Origin: SG8-39 sp041558415
GTDB taxonomy: Bacteria > Pseudomonadota > Gammaproteobacteria > Burkholderiales > SG8-39
Reading direction: 5' to 3'
Length of the DNA: 39,008 nucleotides
Assembly: GCA_041558415.1 (NCBI GenBank)
Contig: JBFFEY010000023.1
Location: 1-39,008 of the forward strand
Shown one piece after another: positions 31,580-39,008 of the stretch; the stretch's first letter is position 1; every line of letters starts with the position of its first letter. The notes under the pieces are model-generated. The model did no database searches, had not been told where the DNA came from, and was given only the letters and a program-made list of their open reading frames with translations. Both the position numbers and the translations under genes were made by a program.

Positions 31580-31942
31580 GTGGTCGCGGATGCGCTCCTC
31601 GTCGTCCACTTCCTGATCGCGGCGTTCATCGTCGGCGGCCTGCCGCTCGTCTGGCTCGGCGCAGCACGGCGCTGGCGCTGGGTGCGCAATCCGTGGTTCC
31701 GCTACCTGCATCTCGCCGCCATCGCCTTCGTCGCGCTCGAGGCGCTCGCCGGCATCGCCTGCCCGCTCACGGTGTGGGAAGACCTGCTGCGCGGCGGGCT
31801 GCGGCCGGAGTCCTTCGTCGGGCGCTGGGTGTACGCGGCGCTCTACTACCGCGCGCCGGAATGGGTGTTCAGCGTGGCCTACCTGCTGTGGGCGGGGGCG
31901 ACGCTCGCCACCCTCTACTGGCTGCCGCCGCGGCGGCGCTGA
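31580..31942 (+). CDS. DUF2784 membrane protein
   Basis: 120 residues from a GTG start. It has four hydrophobic segments (about 3-25, 40-60, 76-92, 93-112). LLVVHFLIAAFIVGGLPLVW, HLAAIAFVALEALAGIACPLTVWE and the loop CPLTVWEDLLR are the DUF2784 hallmarks. Its function is unknown; family members are small inner-membrane proteins. The last 28 nt overlap the end of queG on the other strand. It is 15 nt after the sulfurtransferase, so the two may be cotranscribed. Confidence 0.85.
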   Translation: MVADALLVVHFLIAAFIVGGLPLVWLGAARRWRWVRNPWFRYLHLAAIAFVALEALAGIACPLTVWEDLLRGGLRPESFVGRWVYAALYYRAPEWVFSVAYLLWAGATLATLYWLPPRRR

Positions 31943-32961
31943 CGCGCAAGCGCCCAGCGCACGTGCTCGCGCACCAGCGCTGAGGGATGGTCTTCGCGTG
32001 CGCGCAGCGCGTCGACGACCGCCGGCGCGCGCGGCGCGTTGCCGAGCCCCACCGCGAGGTTGCGCAGCCAGCGCTCGTAGCCGATGCGGCGGATCGCGGA
32101 GCCGCGCAGGCGCTCGTCGAACTCGGCCTCGCTCCAGGCGAACAGTTCGACCAGCGTCGCCGCGTCCAGGCCGTGGCGCGGCGCAAAGTCCGGCTCGGCC
32201 GACGGCTGCGCGAAGGAATTCCACGGGCACACCGCCTGGCAATCGTCGCAGCCGTAGACGCGATTGCCGATCAGCGGACGCAGTGCCTCGGGAATCGCGC
32301 TTTTGTGCTCGATGGTGAGGTAGGAGACGCAGCGCCGAGCATCGAGCTGGTAGGGCGCCACGATGGCCCGCGTCGGACAGACGTCGATGCAGGCGCTGCA
32401 GCTGCCGCAGTGCTCGCCGACGGGTTCGTCGACCGGCAACGGCAGATCGGCGTAGATCTCGCCGAGGAAGAACCACGAGCCCGCCTCGCGCGACAGCAGC
32501 AGCGTGTGCTTGCCGCGCCAGCCGAGGCCGGCCTTCGCCGCGAGCGCGACCTCCATGACGGGCGCAGAATCGCAGAAGACGCGATGCCCGAATGGGCCGA
32601 CCTGCGCGGCGATGCGATCGCACAGCGCCTGCAGGCGGCTGCGCAGGAGCTTGTGGTAATCGCGCCCGCGGGCGTAGCGCGCGATCAGCGCCCGGCCCGG
32701 ATCGTCGGCCGGCTCGCGCGCCGGCAGGTAGTCCATGCGGCAGCTGATGACGCGCAGCGTTCCAGGCACGAGTTCCGCGGGCCGCGCGCGGCGCACGCCG
32801 TGGCGCGCCATATACTCCATCTCGCCATGCCAGCCCCGCGCGAGCCACTCGAGCAGTCGCGGCTCGGCCGCGGAGAGGTCGCAGTCCGCGATGCCGACCG
32901 CCTGGAAACCGAGCGCCCGGCCCCACTGTTTGATCCCCGCCGCGAGCGCCGCGCCATCCAT
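31915..32961 (-). CDS. queG: Epoxyqueuosine reductase
   Basis: 348 residues. Last step of queuosine synthesis in tRNA; it reduces epoxyqueuosine with cobalamin and two [4Fe-4S] clusters. The cluster motifs are CGSCSACIDVCP and, further on, the lone Cys in ARRCVSY with CDDCQAVCP. FCDSAPVMEVALAAKAGLGWRGKHTLLL and GSWFFLGEI match the cobalamin-domain blocks. The C-terminal part has HEAT-like repeats (RRIGYERWLRNLAVGLGN, HPSALVREHVRWAL). Its ATG shares the palindrome CATG with the start of tsaE. A TAAGAT ends 8 nt upstream. Confidence 0.95.
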   Translation of the reverse strand: MDGAALAAGIKQWGRALGFQAVGIADCDLSAAEPRLLEWLARGWHGEMEYMARHGVRRARPAELVPGTLRVISCRMDYLPAREPADDPGRALIARYARGRDYHKLLRSRLQALCDRIAAQVGPFGHRVFCDSAPVMEVALAAKAGLGWRGKHTLLLSREAGSWFFLGEIYADLPLPVDEPVGEHCGSCSACIDVCPTRAIVAPYQLDARRCVSYLTIEHKSAIPEALRPLIGNRVYGCDDCQAVCPWNSFAQPSAEPDFAPRHGLDAATLVELFAWSEAEFDERLRGSAIRRIGYERWLRNLAVGLGNAPRAPAVVDALRAREDHPSALVREHVRWALARQRRRGGSQ

Positions 32962-33448
32962 GCCCGCGCATCTTAGCCTCGAGCTGGCCGACGAATCCGC
33001 CACGCTGGCGCTGGGCGCCGCGCTGGCCGCGAACCTCGCGCCAGGGCGGGTCCTGACGCTGCGCGGCGCGCTCGGCAGTGGCAAAACCACCCTGGTACGC
33101 GGCCTGCTGCGGGCGTTGGGCTACCAGGGACGTGTCAAAAGTCCTAGTTACGCTCTGGTTGAACTTTATTCGTTTTCGAGCTTAAACTTGTATCACTTTG
33201 ATTTCTATCGGTTCAAGGACCGGTCAGAATGGCTGAACTCAGGCTTCCGGGACTACTTCAACTCGGAATCGGCGTGCATCGTCGAATGGCCGGAGCGTGC
33301 CGAGGGGTTGCTCGCGCCGCCCGACGTCGACCTGCAGCTCGCGTTCGCCCTGCCCGGCCGCACGGCGACGCTGCGCGCGCACACGCTCGCCGGCCGCGAC
33401 TGGCTCGACGCTGTGCGGAGGCGCTGGTCGCCGGCGTCGTCGCGCTGA
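32960..33448 (+). CDS. tsaE: tRNA threonylcarbamoyladenosine biosynthesis ATPase TsaE
   Basis: 162 residues. It works with TsaB and TsaD in t6A37 formation in tRNAs. Walker A GALGSGKTT is at 36-44, then VKSPSYALVE, YHFDFYRF, GFRDYF and CIVEWPERA in the family order. The start is ATG 32960. The last codons overlap the amiC reading frame. Nucleotides about 33131-33240 are only 42 % GC (60 nt inside it are 37 %) and use codons such as AGT, CCT, TTA and CTT that are rare elsewhere, although the protein motifs there are intact. Confidence 0.95.
   Translation: MPAHLSLELADESATLALGAALAANLAPGRVLTLRGALGSGKTTLVRGLLRALGYQGRVKSPSYALVELYSFSSLNLYHFDFYRFKDRSEWLNSGFRDYFNSESACIVEWPERAEGLLAPPDVDLQLAFALPGRTATLRAHTLAGRDWLDAVRRRWSPASSR
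33159..33188 (+). promoter_or_regulatory. Possible internal promoter inside tsaE for amiC
   Basis: TTGAAC (33159-33164), 18 nt, TAAACT (33183-33188), in the AT-rich patch. Each hexamer matches 4 of 6 consensus positions. It would transcribe amiC. Confidence 0.25.
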
Positions 33449-34671
33449 TCCTGCTGCAATTCGCGCAGCCGGCGGTTGCCGGCGAAGACATCATCGCCGC
33501 CCGCCTCTGGCCTTCGCCCGAATACACCCGCCTCACGCTGGAGACGCGGCGCGAGGTCAAGTATTCGCTGTTCAGCGTCGCCGATCCCGAGCGCCTGGTG
33601 CTCGATCTGGAGGGCGTCGACTTCGGCGAGGCGCTCGCCGCGCTGCCGCGCCACCTGCGCGACGAAGACCCGTTCATCAAGCAGCTGCGCGCCGGGCGCA
33701 ACCGCCCGGGCGTGGTACGCGTCGTGCTGGAATTGAAGAAAGTGGTTCGCGCGCAGGCCTTCACGCTGCGGCCGATCGCGCAATACGGCCACCGACTGGT
33801 GCTCGACCTCTATCCGCTGGTGCCACCCGACCCGCTCGCCGCACTGATCGCGCTCGATGGCAAGGTGCCCAAGGTGGGCGTGGCGCCCAAGGACGCGGGC
33901 GCTGGCGGGGTGCCGGCGCCGCGCACCGCGCGCCTGGCGATCATCGTCATCGATCCGGGGCACGGCGGCGAGGATCCCGGCGCGCTCGGTCGACGCGGCA
34001 CCCAGGAAAAGGACGTCACCCTGCTCGTGGCGCGCCGCCTCAAGGCGCACATCGACAAGGAGCCGAGCATGCGCGCCCTGCTCACGCGCGACGGCGACTA
34101 CTACCTGCCGTTGCACGTGCGCGTGGACAAGGCGCGCCGCGTGAAAGCCGACCTGCTGGTGTCAATCCACGCCGACGCCTTCATCCGCCCGCATGCGCAC
34201 GGCTCGTCGGTGTTCGCGCTGTCCGAGCGGCGCGCGACTTCGGAGGTCGCGCGCTGGCTGGCGAAGAAGGAAAACGAGGCCGACCTGGTCGGCGGGGTCA
34301 ACCTCGACGTCAAGGACCGCTACCTGGCGCAGACCCTGCTCGACCTTTCGCAGACCGCGACCATCGACCACAGCCTGCGCCTGGGCAGCGCGGTGCTACA
34401 GGAACTCGGCGCCATCAACGCGCTGCACAAGCCGCGCGTCGAGCAGGCGAGCTTCGCCGTGCTCAAGGCGCCCGACATCCCCTCGATCCTGGTCGAGACC
34501 GCCTTCATCTCCAACCCGCGCGAAGAAAAGCGGCTAAACGACCGCGCCTACCAGGACCGCCTGGCGCGCGCCATCCTGGCAGGCATCAAGCGTTACCTCG
34601 AGAAGCATCCGCCGCAGCCGCGTCCGACGCTGGCTGCCGCGAGCGAAACGCGCGCTACGCGCGCGGACTGA
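33286..34671 (+). CDS. amiC: N-acetylmuramoyl-L-alanine amidase, AmiC type (AMIN + Amidase_3)
   Basis: Periplasmic amidase that cuts septal peptidoglycan during daughter-cell separation. The mature part starts near the GED at 33481. AMIN domain (localisation) about 33490-33830; the zinc hydrolase follows, with IIVIDPGHGGEDPGALG (H226), SIHADAF (H295) and ILVETAFISN (E404) counted from ATG 33286. The start is unclear: the signal core ALVAGVVALILLQFAQPAVA has no ATG, GTG or TTG nearby, so translation must begin at 33286, 33274 or 33229 inside tsaE, or at a rare CTG (33400, 33424). RPRLARRCAEALVAG before the core hints at a twin-arginine signal. The family call is certain; the start is not. Confidence 0.9.
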   Translation: MAGACRGVARAARRRPAARVRPARPHGDAARAHARRPRLARRCAEALVAGVVALILLQFAQPAVAGEDIIAARLWPSPEYTRLTLETRREVKYSLFSVADPERLVLDLEGVDFGEALAALPRHLRDEDPFIKQLRAGRNRPGVVRVVLELKKVVRAQAFTLRPIAQYGHRLVLDLYPLVPPDPLAALIALDGKVPKVGVAPKDAGAGGVPAPRTARLAIIVIDPGHGGEDPGALGRRGTQEKDVTLLVARRLKAHIDKEPSMRALLTRDGDYYLPLHVRVDKARRVKADLLVSIHADAFIRPHAHGSSVFALSERRATSEVARWLAKKENEADLVGGVNLDVKDRYLAQTLLDLSQTATIDHSLRLGSAVLQELGAINALHKPRVEQASFAVLKAPDIPSILVETAFISNPREEKRLNDRAYQDRLARAILAGIKRYLEKHPPQPRPTLAAASETRATRAD

Positions 34672-34691
34672 ACCGTCCCCGGCGTCCTTGC

Positions 34692-35345
34692 TCAGCGTCG
34701 CGCGAGCAGCGCTGCGCGGCGGTGGCGCAACCATTCGACGCCGAGCGGCACCAGCGACAGCGCGATGATCAGCATGATCGCCACGGTGAGGTTCTGCTTC
34801 ACCAGCGGCAGGTTGCCGAAGAAGTAGCCGAGCGAGGTGAGCGACACCACCCAGAATAGCGCGCCGCCGATGCTGAAGGCGAGAAAGCGGACGTAGCGCA
34901 TGCGCCCTACCCCGGCGACGAACGGCGCGAAGGTCCGCACGATCGGCACGAAGCGCGCGATCACCACCGTCTTGCCGCCGTGTCGCTCATAGAACGCCTG
35001 CGTACGCTCGAGGTGGCGGTGGTTCAGCCAGCGCGCCTCGCTCGAGCGGAACACGCGCGGCCCGAGCCAGCGGCCGAACCAGTAGTTGACGTTGTCACCG
35101 AGCAGTGCGGCGCAGACGAGCACTGCCATGACCAGCTGCAGCTCCATGCTGCCGACGGCAGCCAGCGCGCCGACCACGAACAGCAGCGAATCGCCGGGCA
35201 GGAAGGGCGTGACGACCAGCCCGGTTTCACAGAACACGATGACGAACAGCAGCGCGTACACCCACACGCCGTACTGCGCGACGAACGCGGCGAGATGGCG
35301 GTCAAGATGGGCGAGGAAATCCCACAGCAGGGCGATCAGTTCCAT
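34692..35345 (-). CDS. DedA family membrane protein
   Basis: 217 residues with five to six hydrophobic segments. The family motifs ETGLVVTPFLPGDSLLF, GDNVNYWFGRWLG and RFVPIVRTFAPFVAGVGRM are all there; the last holds the conserved Arg residues and GxG of the DedA/SNARE-associated group. DedA proteins act as C55-P or phospholipid flippase-like transporters, with roles in membrane potential and peptide resistance (family knowledge). It is 45 nt from mutL, head to head. TACAAT ends 6 nt before its ATG. Confidence 0.92.
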   Translation of the reverse strand: MELIALLWDFLAHLDRHLAAFVAQYGVWVYALLFVIVFCETGLVVTPFLPGDSLLFVVGALAAVGSMELQLVMAVLVCAALLGDNVNYWFGRWLGPRVFRSSEARWLNHRHLERTQAFYERHGGKTVVIARFVPIVRTFAPFVAGVGRMRYVRFLAFSIGGALFWVVSLTSLGYFFGNLPLVKQNLTVAIMLIIALSLVPLGVEWLRHRRAALLARR

Positions 35346-35351
35346 GCCCGG

Positions 35352-35357
35352 ATTGTA
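35352..35357 (-). promoter_or_regulatory. Candidate -10 (TACAAT) of dedA
   Basis: The minus strand reads GCTACAATCCGGGC then ATG at 35345. It predicts a leaderless mRNA. Compare dxs. Confidence 0.5.
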
Positions 35358-35370
35358 GCGGGGGCGCCGC

Positions 35371-35376
35371 TATAAT
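35371..35376 (+). promoter_or_regulatory. -10 element (TATAAT) of mutL-miaA
   Basis: GCTATAATCGGGG is a perfect -10, ending 13 nt before the mutL ATG at 35390. No -35 at 17 nt. A start about 7 nt downstream leaves a leader of roughly 6 nt. It lies between dedA and mutL, facing the dedA element. Confidence 0.55.
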
Positions 35377-35389
35377 CGGGGTGCTGCGC

Positions 35390-37153
35390 ATGGCCGCAAT
35401 CCGCATCCTTCCCGAGCTCCTCGTCAGCCAGATCGCGGCCGGCGAGGTTGTCGAGCGCCCGGCCTCAGTGCTCAAGGAGCTGCTCGAAAACGCGCTCGAC
35501 GCCGACTCGAGCGCGATCCAGGTCGCGCTCGAGCAGGGCGGTGTCAAGCGCGTGCAGGTCGAGGACGACGGCGCCGGCATCGCGCGCAACGACCTGCCGC
35601 TCGCGCTGGCGCGCCATGCGACGAGCAAGATTCACAGCCTCGACGAGCTGGAGTCGGTGGCGACGCTGGGCTTTCGCGGCGAGGCGCTCGCCTCGATCGC
35701 CTCGGTGTCGCAACTGACGATCGCCTCGCGCACGGCCGACAGCCCGCATGCCTACACGATTCGCGCCGAAGGCCCCACCATCGGCGAGGTCGAGCCGACC
35801 GCGCGGGCGCAGGGCACCACCATCACGGTCAGCGACTTGTATTTCAACACCCCGGCGCGCCGCAAGTTCCTGCGCACCGAAGCGACCGAGTTCGCACACT
35901 GCGACGAAACCTTCCGCCGCATCGCACTCGCCCACCCCGAGCACGCCTTCACGCTGCGCCACAACGGCCGAGTGAGCCACGCCCTGCGCCGCGCGCCGCT
36001 CGGCGATCGCGCCGCAGCGCTGCTCGGGCGCGAATTTCTCGAGGCCAGCCTGCCGGTGGAAGCCGCCGCCGGTGCGCTGCGCCTGTACGGGCTCGCCGGC
36101 TCGCCGCAGCTTGCGCGCACGCGCCCCGACATGCAGTACTTCTTCGTCAACGGCCGCTTCGTGCGCGACCGCGTTCTGTCGCACGCGGCGCGCGAGGCCT
36201 GGCGCGCGCTGCTGCACGGCGAGCGCCAGCCCGCCTATGTGCTGTTCCTCGAACTCGACCCGCGCGGCGTCGACGTCAACGTGCATCCGGCGAAAACCGA
36301 GGTCCGCTTCCGCGATGGGCGCGCCGTGCACCAGTTCGTGCTGCAGGCGGTCTCGCGTGCGCTGGCGCCCGGCGCCGGCGAGGCGCCGGTGGCCTATGCC
36401 GACCTGACGCCCGCGCCCGCTGCGCGCGCCGTCGCCGCGGCTCCCGCGGGCGGTGGCCGGCAGCAGGCATTCACGCTGGCGCAGCCCGCCGCCGCCTACG
36501 CGGCATTCGTCGCCGACGCCGCGCGCCCGCGGGCAGCCGAAGACCGGCCCGTGCCCGCTGCGGACGAGGCGCCACCGCTCGGCTATGCGCTTGCCCAGCT
36601 GCACGGCATCTACATCCTGGCGCAAAACGCCGCCGGCCTGGTGCTGGTCGACATGCACGCCGCGCACGAGCGCATCGTGTTCGAGCGCCTGCGCCTGAGC
36701 CTCGAGGCGGGACGCATCGAGCGCCAGCCGCTGCTGGTGCCGGCGGTGTTCCGCGCCGAGCCGATCGAGCTGGCGACGCTCGCCGAGCAGGCCGAAGCAC
36801 TCGAGCGCCTCGGGCTTGAACTCGACGTCGTCGGACCGGACACGCTGGCGGTGCGCGCCGCGCCGGTCACGCTCGCGGGCGGCGACCTGCCGGCGCTGGC
36901 ACGCGCCGTGCTCGCCGAGCTGCGCGAATACGGCGCTGCGCAGGCGCTCGCCGCGCGGCGCGACGCGCTGCTCGGCGGCATGGCCTGCCACGCCGCGGTG
37001 CGCGCCAATCGCGCGCTCACGCTGCCCGAGATGAATGCGCTGCTGCGCGAGATGGAGGCCACCGAGCGTTCCGGCAGCTGCAATCACGGGCGGCCGACCT
37101 GGTACCAGCTCTCGCTCGCCGATCTCGACAAGCTGTTCCTGCGCGGGCGGTGA
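35390..37153 (+). CDS. mutL: DNA mismatch repair protein MutL
   Basis: 587 residues from ATG 35390. The N-terminal GHKL ATPase has EVVERPASVLKELLENALDAD (E33, N34), DDGAGI (59-64) and GFRGEALASI (94-103). The C-terminal domain carries the metal site DMHAAHERIVFE (D421), which fits D[QM]HA-x2-E-x4-E, and ACHAAVRAN and CNHGRPT. So this is the endonuclease-active type found where MutH is absent, unlike E. coli MutL. It overlaps miaA by 4 nt. Confidence 0.97.
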   Translation: MAAIRILPELLVSQIAAGEVVERPASVLKELLENALDADSSAIQVALEQGGVKRVQVEDDGAGIARNDLPLALARHATSKIHSLDELESVATLGFRGEALASIASVSQLTIASRTADSPHAYTIRAEGPTIGEVEPTARAQGTTITVSDLYFNTPARRKFLRTEATEFAHCDETFRRIALAHPEHAFTLRHNGRVSHALRRAPLGDRAAALLGREFLEASLPVEAAAGALRLYGLAGSPQLARTRPDMQYFFVNGRFVRDRVLSHAAREAWRALLHGERQPAYVLFLELDPRGVDVNVHPAKTEVRFRDGRAVHQFVLQAVSRALAPGAGEAPVAYADLTPAPAARAVAAAPAGGGRQQAFTLAQPAAAYAAFVADAARPRAAEDRPVPAADEAPPLGYALAQLHGIYILAQNAAGLVLVDMHAAHERIVFERLRLSLEAGRIERQPLLVPAVFRAEPIELATLAEQAEALERLGLELDVVGPDTLAVRAAPVTLAGGDLPALARAVLAELREYGAAQALAARRDALLGGMACHAAVRANRALTLPEMNALLREMEATERSGSCNHGRPTWYQLSLADLDKLFLRGR

Positions 37154-38037
37154 GGGCCCGAATCGCGTACTGCCTACTCGGCCCGACCGCGAGCGGCAAG
37201 TCGCAGCGCGCACTCGAGCTGGCGGAGCGGCACCCCGTCGAGATCGTCAGCGTCGATTCCGCCCAGGTGTACCGCGGCATGGACATCGGCACCGCCAAGC
37301 CGTCGGCGGCGGAGCGCGCGCGCGTGCCGCACCACCTGATCGACGTGGTCGACCAGACGCAACACTACTCCGCCGGGCGCTTCCGCGAGGACGCGATCCG
37401 AGCGATCGAAGGCATCTTCGACCGCGGCAGGATTCCGCTGCTCGTCGGCGGCACGATGCTCTACTACCGCGCACTGGTGCAGGGGCTCGACCGCCTGCCT
37501 GCGGCGCAGCCCGCGCTGCGCGCGCGCATCGACGCGCGCGCAGCGAAGCTCGGCTGGCCGGCGCTGCACGCCGAGCTCGCAGGCGTCGACCCGGTGACGG
37601 CGGCGCGGCTGTCGCCCAACGACGCGCAGCGCATTCAGCGTGCGCTCGAGGTCTGGCAGCTGTCCGGCAAGCCCCTCTCGGCGCTGCAGCGCGGTACGGC
37701 GCCCACCCTGCCCTTCGCATTGCGCGCCTTCGCGCTCGTTCCCGACGAGCGCGCGGCGCTGCACCGGCGCATCGCCGAGCGCTTCGAGCGGATGCTGGCG
37801 GACGGGCTGGTCGAAGAACTGCGATCGCTGCGTGCGCGCTACGCGCTGCACGCGGGGTTGCCGAGCATGCGTTGCGTCGGCTACCGCCAGGCCTGGGCTT
37901 ATCTGGAAGGCGCGTACGGCTGGGCCGAGCTGCGCGAGCGGGGCATCGCCGCGACGCGTCAGCTCGCCAAGCGTCAGCTCACCTGGCTGCGCAGTCTGCG
38001 CGGAATCGAGCCTGCCGCGGCGCTGCGCCTAGAATGA
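37150..38037 (+). CDS. miaA: tRNA dimethylallyltransferase
   Basis: 295 residues from a GTG that overlaps the mutL stop (GTGA). It adds a dimethylallyl group to A37 of tRNAs reading UNN codons, using DMAPP from the MEP pathway. The P-loop GPTASGKS is at 11-18; DSAQVYRGMDIGTAKP, LVGGTMLYYRAL, MRCVGYRQ and ATRQLAKRQLTWLR are all present. The mutL-miaA order is shared with E. coli. Confidence 0.97.
   Translation: MRARIAYCLLGPTASGKSQRALELAERHPVEIVSVDSAQVYRGMDIGTAKPSAAERARVPHHLIDVVDQTQHYSAGRFREDAIRAIEGIFDRGRIPLLVGGTMLYYRALVQGLDRLPAAQPALRARIDARAAKLGWPALHAELAGVDPVTAARLSPNDAQRIQRALEVWQLSGKPLSALQRGTAPTLPFALRAFALVPDERAALHRRIAERFERMLADGLVEELRSLRARYALHAGLPSMRCVGYRQAWAYLEGAYGWAELRERGIAATRQLAKRQLTWLRSLRGIEPAAALRLE
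38030..38035 (+). promoter_or_regulatory. Candidate -10 (TAGAAT) of the gnd-gluconokinase operon
   Basis: GCCTAGAATGACGG overlaps the end of miaA, 24 nt before the gnd ATG, which has GGGAGGA at 7-13 nt. It belongs to the same GCTANAAT-like set as rpsT and mutL. Confidence 0.35.
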
Positions 38038-38059
38038 CGGCATCGCAGGGAGGACGGGC

Positions 38060-38986
38060 ATGCAGATCGGGATCATCGGCCTCGGCCGCATGGGCGCGAA
38101 CATGGCACGCCGCCTGGCGCGCGGCGGTGCGCAGGTGGTCGCCTACGACCGCAACGACAGCGCGCGCGCCGCGCTGGCCGACGAAGCGGGCATCGGCTCG
38201 GTCAACGGGCTGGCGGCGCTCTGCGCCGGGCTGAACGAAGGCGAGCGCGTCATCCTCGTGATGCTGCCGGCCGGCGAGGCGGTCGACGCGACGCTGGAGG
38301 CGCTCGCGCCGATGGTGTCGGCGGGCGATACGCTGGTCGACGGCGGCAACAGTTTCTACCGCGACTCGATGCGCCGCGCGCTGGCGCTGTCGCAGTCCGG
38401 GCTGCGCTACGTCGACGCCGGCGTATCGGGCGGCATCCACGGTCTCGCCCATGGCTACTGCCTGATGCTCGGCGGCGCGCCCAGTGCCGTCGAGAAGTTC
38501 ACCCCGTTCGCCGAGATCCTCGCCCCCGGACCGCGCAGCGGCTGGGTGCATTGCGGGGCGAGCGGCGCCGGGCACTACGCGAAGATGGTCCACAACGGCA
38601 TCGAGTACGGCATGATGCAGGCCTACGCCGAGGGCTTCGCGCTGCTCAGGGCGAAGCACGATCTCGACATCGACCTCGCGCGGCTCGCCGAGACCTGGCG
38701 CCACGGCAGCGTGGTGCGCTCCTGGCTGCTCGACCTGTGCGCCGAGGTCCTCGCCGAGGACGACGGGCTGGAAAACATCGCACCGATCGTTGCCGATTCC
38801 GGCGAAGGACGCTGGACCGCGCTCGAGTCGGTGGAGCTCGGCGTGCCCGCGCCGGTCATCACGCTGGCGCTCATGGCGCGCTTCTCGAGCCAAGGCAAGG
38901 CCGACTACACGCGGCGCATGCTCGCCATGATGCGCGCCAAGTTCGGCGGCCACGCGGTCGGCAGGCACAAGTCGTCGCGGCGATGA
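38060..38986 (+). CDS. gnd: 6-phosphogluconate dehydrogenase, decarboxylating, short form
   Basis: 308 residues. NADP/NAD-dependent conversion of 6-phosphogluconate to ribulose 5-phosphate. The Rossmann motif GIIGLGRMGANMARRL is at 4-19; VDGGNSFYRDS, DAGVSGGIHGLAHGYCLM and GHYAKMVHNGIEYGMMQ with the catalytic Lys and His-Asn are all there. At 308 residues it is the short class (YqeC/GntZ-like, TIGR00872) rather than the 470-residue common class, lacking the second helical repeat. It has a strong ribosome site and overlaps the next gene by 4 nt (ATGA). Confidence 0.95.
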   Translation: MQIGIIGLGRMGANMARRLARGGAQVVAYDRNDSARAALADEAGIGSVNGLAALCAGLNEGERVILVMLPAGEAVDATLEALAPMVSAGDTLVDGGNSFYRDSMRRALALSQSGLRYVDAGVSGGIHGLAHGYCLMLGGAPSAVEKFTPFAEILAPGPRSGWVHCGASGAGHYAKMVHNGIEYGMMQAYAEGFALLRAKHDLDIDLARLAETWRHGSVVRSWLLDLCAEVLAEDDGLENIAPIVADSGEGRWTALESVELGVPAPVITLALMARFSSQGKADYTRRMLAMMRAKFGGHAVGRHKSSRR

Positions 38987-39008
38987 TTGTCGTCGTCATG
39001 GGCGTGTC
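38983..39008 (+). CDS. Probable gluconokinase, first codons only
   Basis: An ATG at 38983 overlaps the gnd stop and the frame reads MIVVVMGV before the window ends. This is how GntK-type gluconokinases begin (MGVSGSGKS follows). Next to a gnd gene this is a sensible call, since gluconokinase makes 6-phosphogluconate. Eight residues cannot prove it. Confidence 0.55.

Overview
This is 39 kb of very GC-rich (about 70 % by eye), densely packed chromosomal DNA from a betaproteobacterium. The evidence for the lineage is gene content and order, not an rRNA gene. The block pilY1 / ispH-fkpB-lspA-ileS-ribF / murJ / rpsT is the same neighbourhood seen in Pseudomonas and betaproteobacteria. xseB-ispA-dxs-folE2, a type-2 argG, folE2 in place of folE, and tsaE-amiC-mutL-miaA all fit Betaproteobacteria. 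The genus cannot be fixed from the window. There is no tRNA, rRNA, CRISPR array, IS element or phage gene, and no gap between genes reaches 300 bp. Most of the window is core metabolism.

Layout. (1) 1-4565, plus strand: the 3' part of a PilY1-type pilus tip adhesin, then a small secreted TonB-C protein. (2) 4566-12801, minus strand: murJ, a SirB1-like protein, ribF, ileS, lspA, fkpB and ispH, in that transcription order and mostly overlapping. They cover lipid II flipping, flavin cofactors, Ile-tRNA charging, lipoprotein processing and the last MEP-pathway step. (3) 12924-16913: rpsT, then argD and argF on plus, converging on argG on minus, so three arginine biosynthesis enzymes sit together. 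(4) 16984-17685: a secreted protein of unknown function. (5) 17768-23877: a complete alternative ATPase operon, atpD-C-Q-B-E-F-A-G. The gene order, the AtpI-like AtpQ, the missing delta gene and the long b subunit identify it as an N-type ATPase. It lacks the atpR gene usual between atpQ and atpB, and its c subunit has Met where the Na+-binding type has Gln. (6) 23917-26585: yajQ, a glutamine amidotransferase, a secreted retropepsin-like protease and a probably exported Pcm. (7) 26596-30585, minus strand: xseB, ispA, dxs, folE2 (isoprenoid precursor and folate/queuosine precursor synthesis). (8) 30722-31942: a 3-mercaptopyruvate-type sulfurtransferase and a DUF2784 membrane protein. (9) 31915-38037: queG on minus, divergent from tsaE-amiC; dedA on minus; then mutL-miaA. 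queG, tsaE and miaA all serve tRNA anticodon-loop modification. (10) 38060-end: a short-form 6-phosphogluconate dehydrogenase and the first codons of what is probably gluconokinase.

The most interesting points are the reduced N-ATPase and a recurring start-site architecture in which a -10-like hexamer ends exactly 6 nt before the ATG (ispH, dxs, dedA, xseB), which predicts leaderless mRNAs. Others are an AT-rich patch inside tsaE, head-to-head genes sharing one CATG start, and a convergent gene pair whose two ends are the arms of one inverted repeat. I did not find evidence of a wholly new system. The N-ATPase variant is the best candidate for something not yet characterised.
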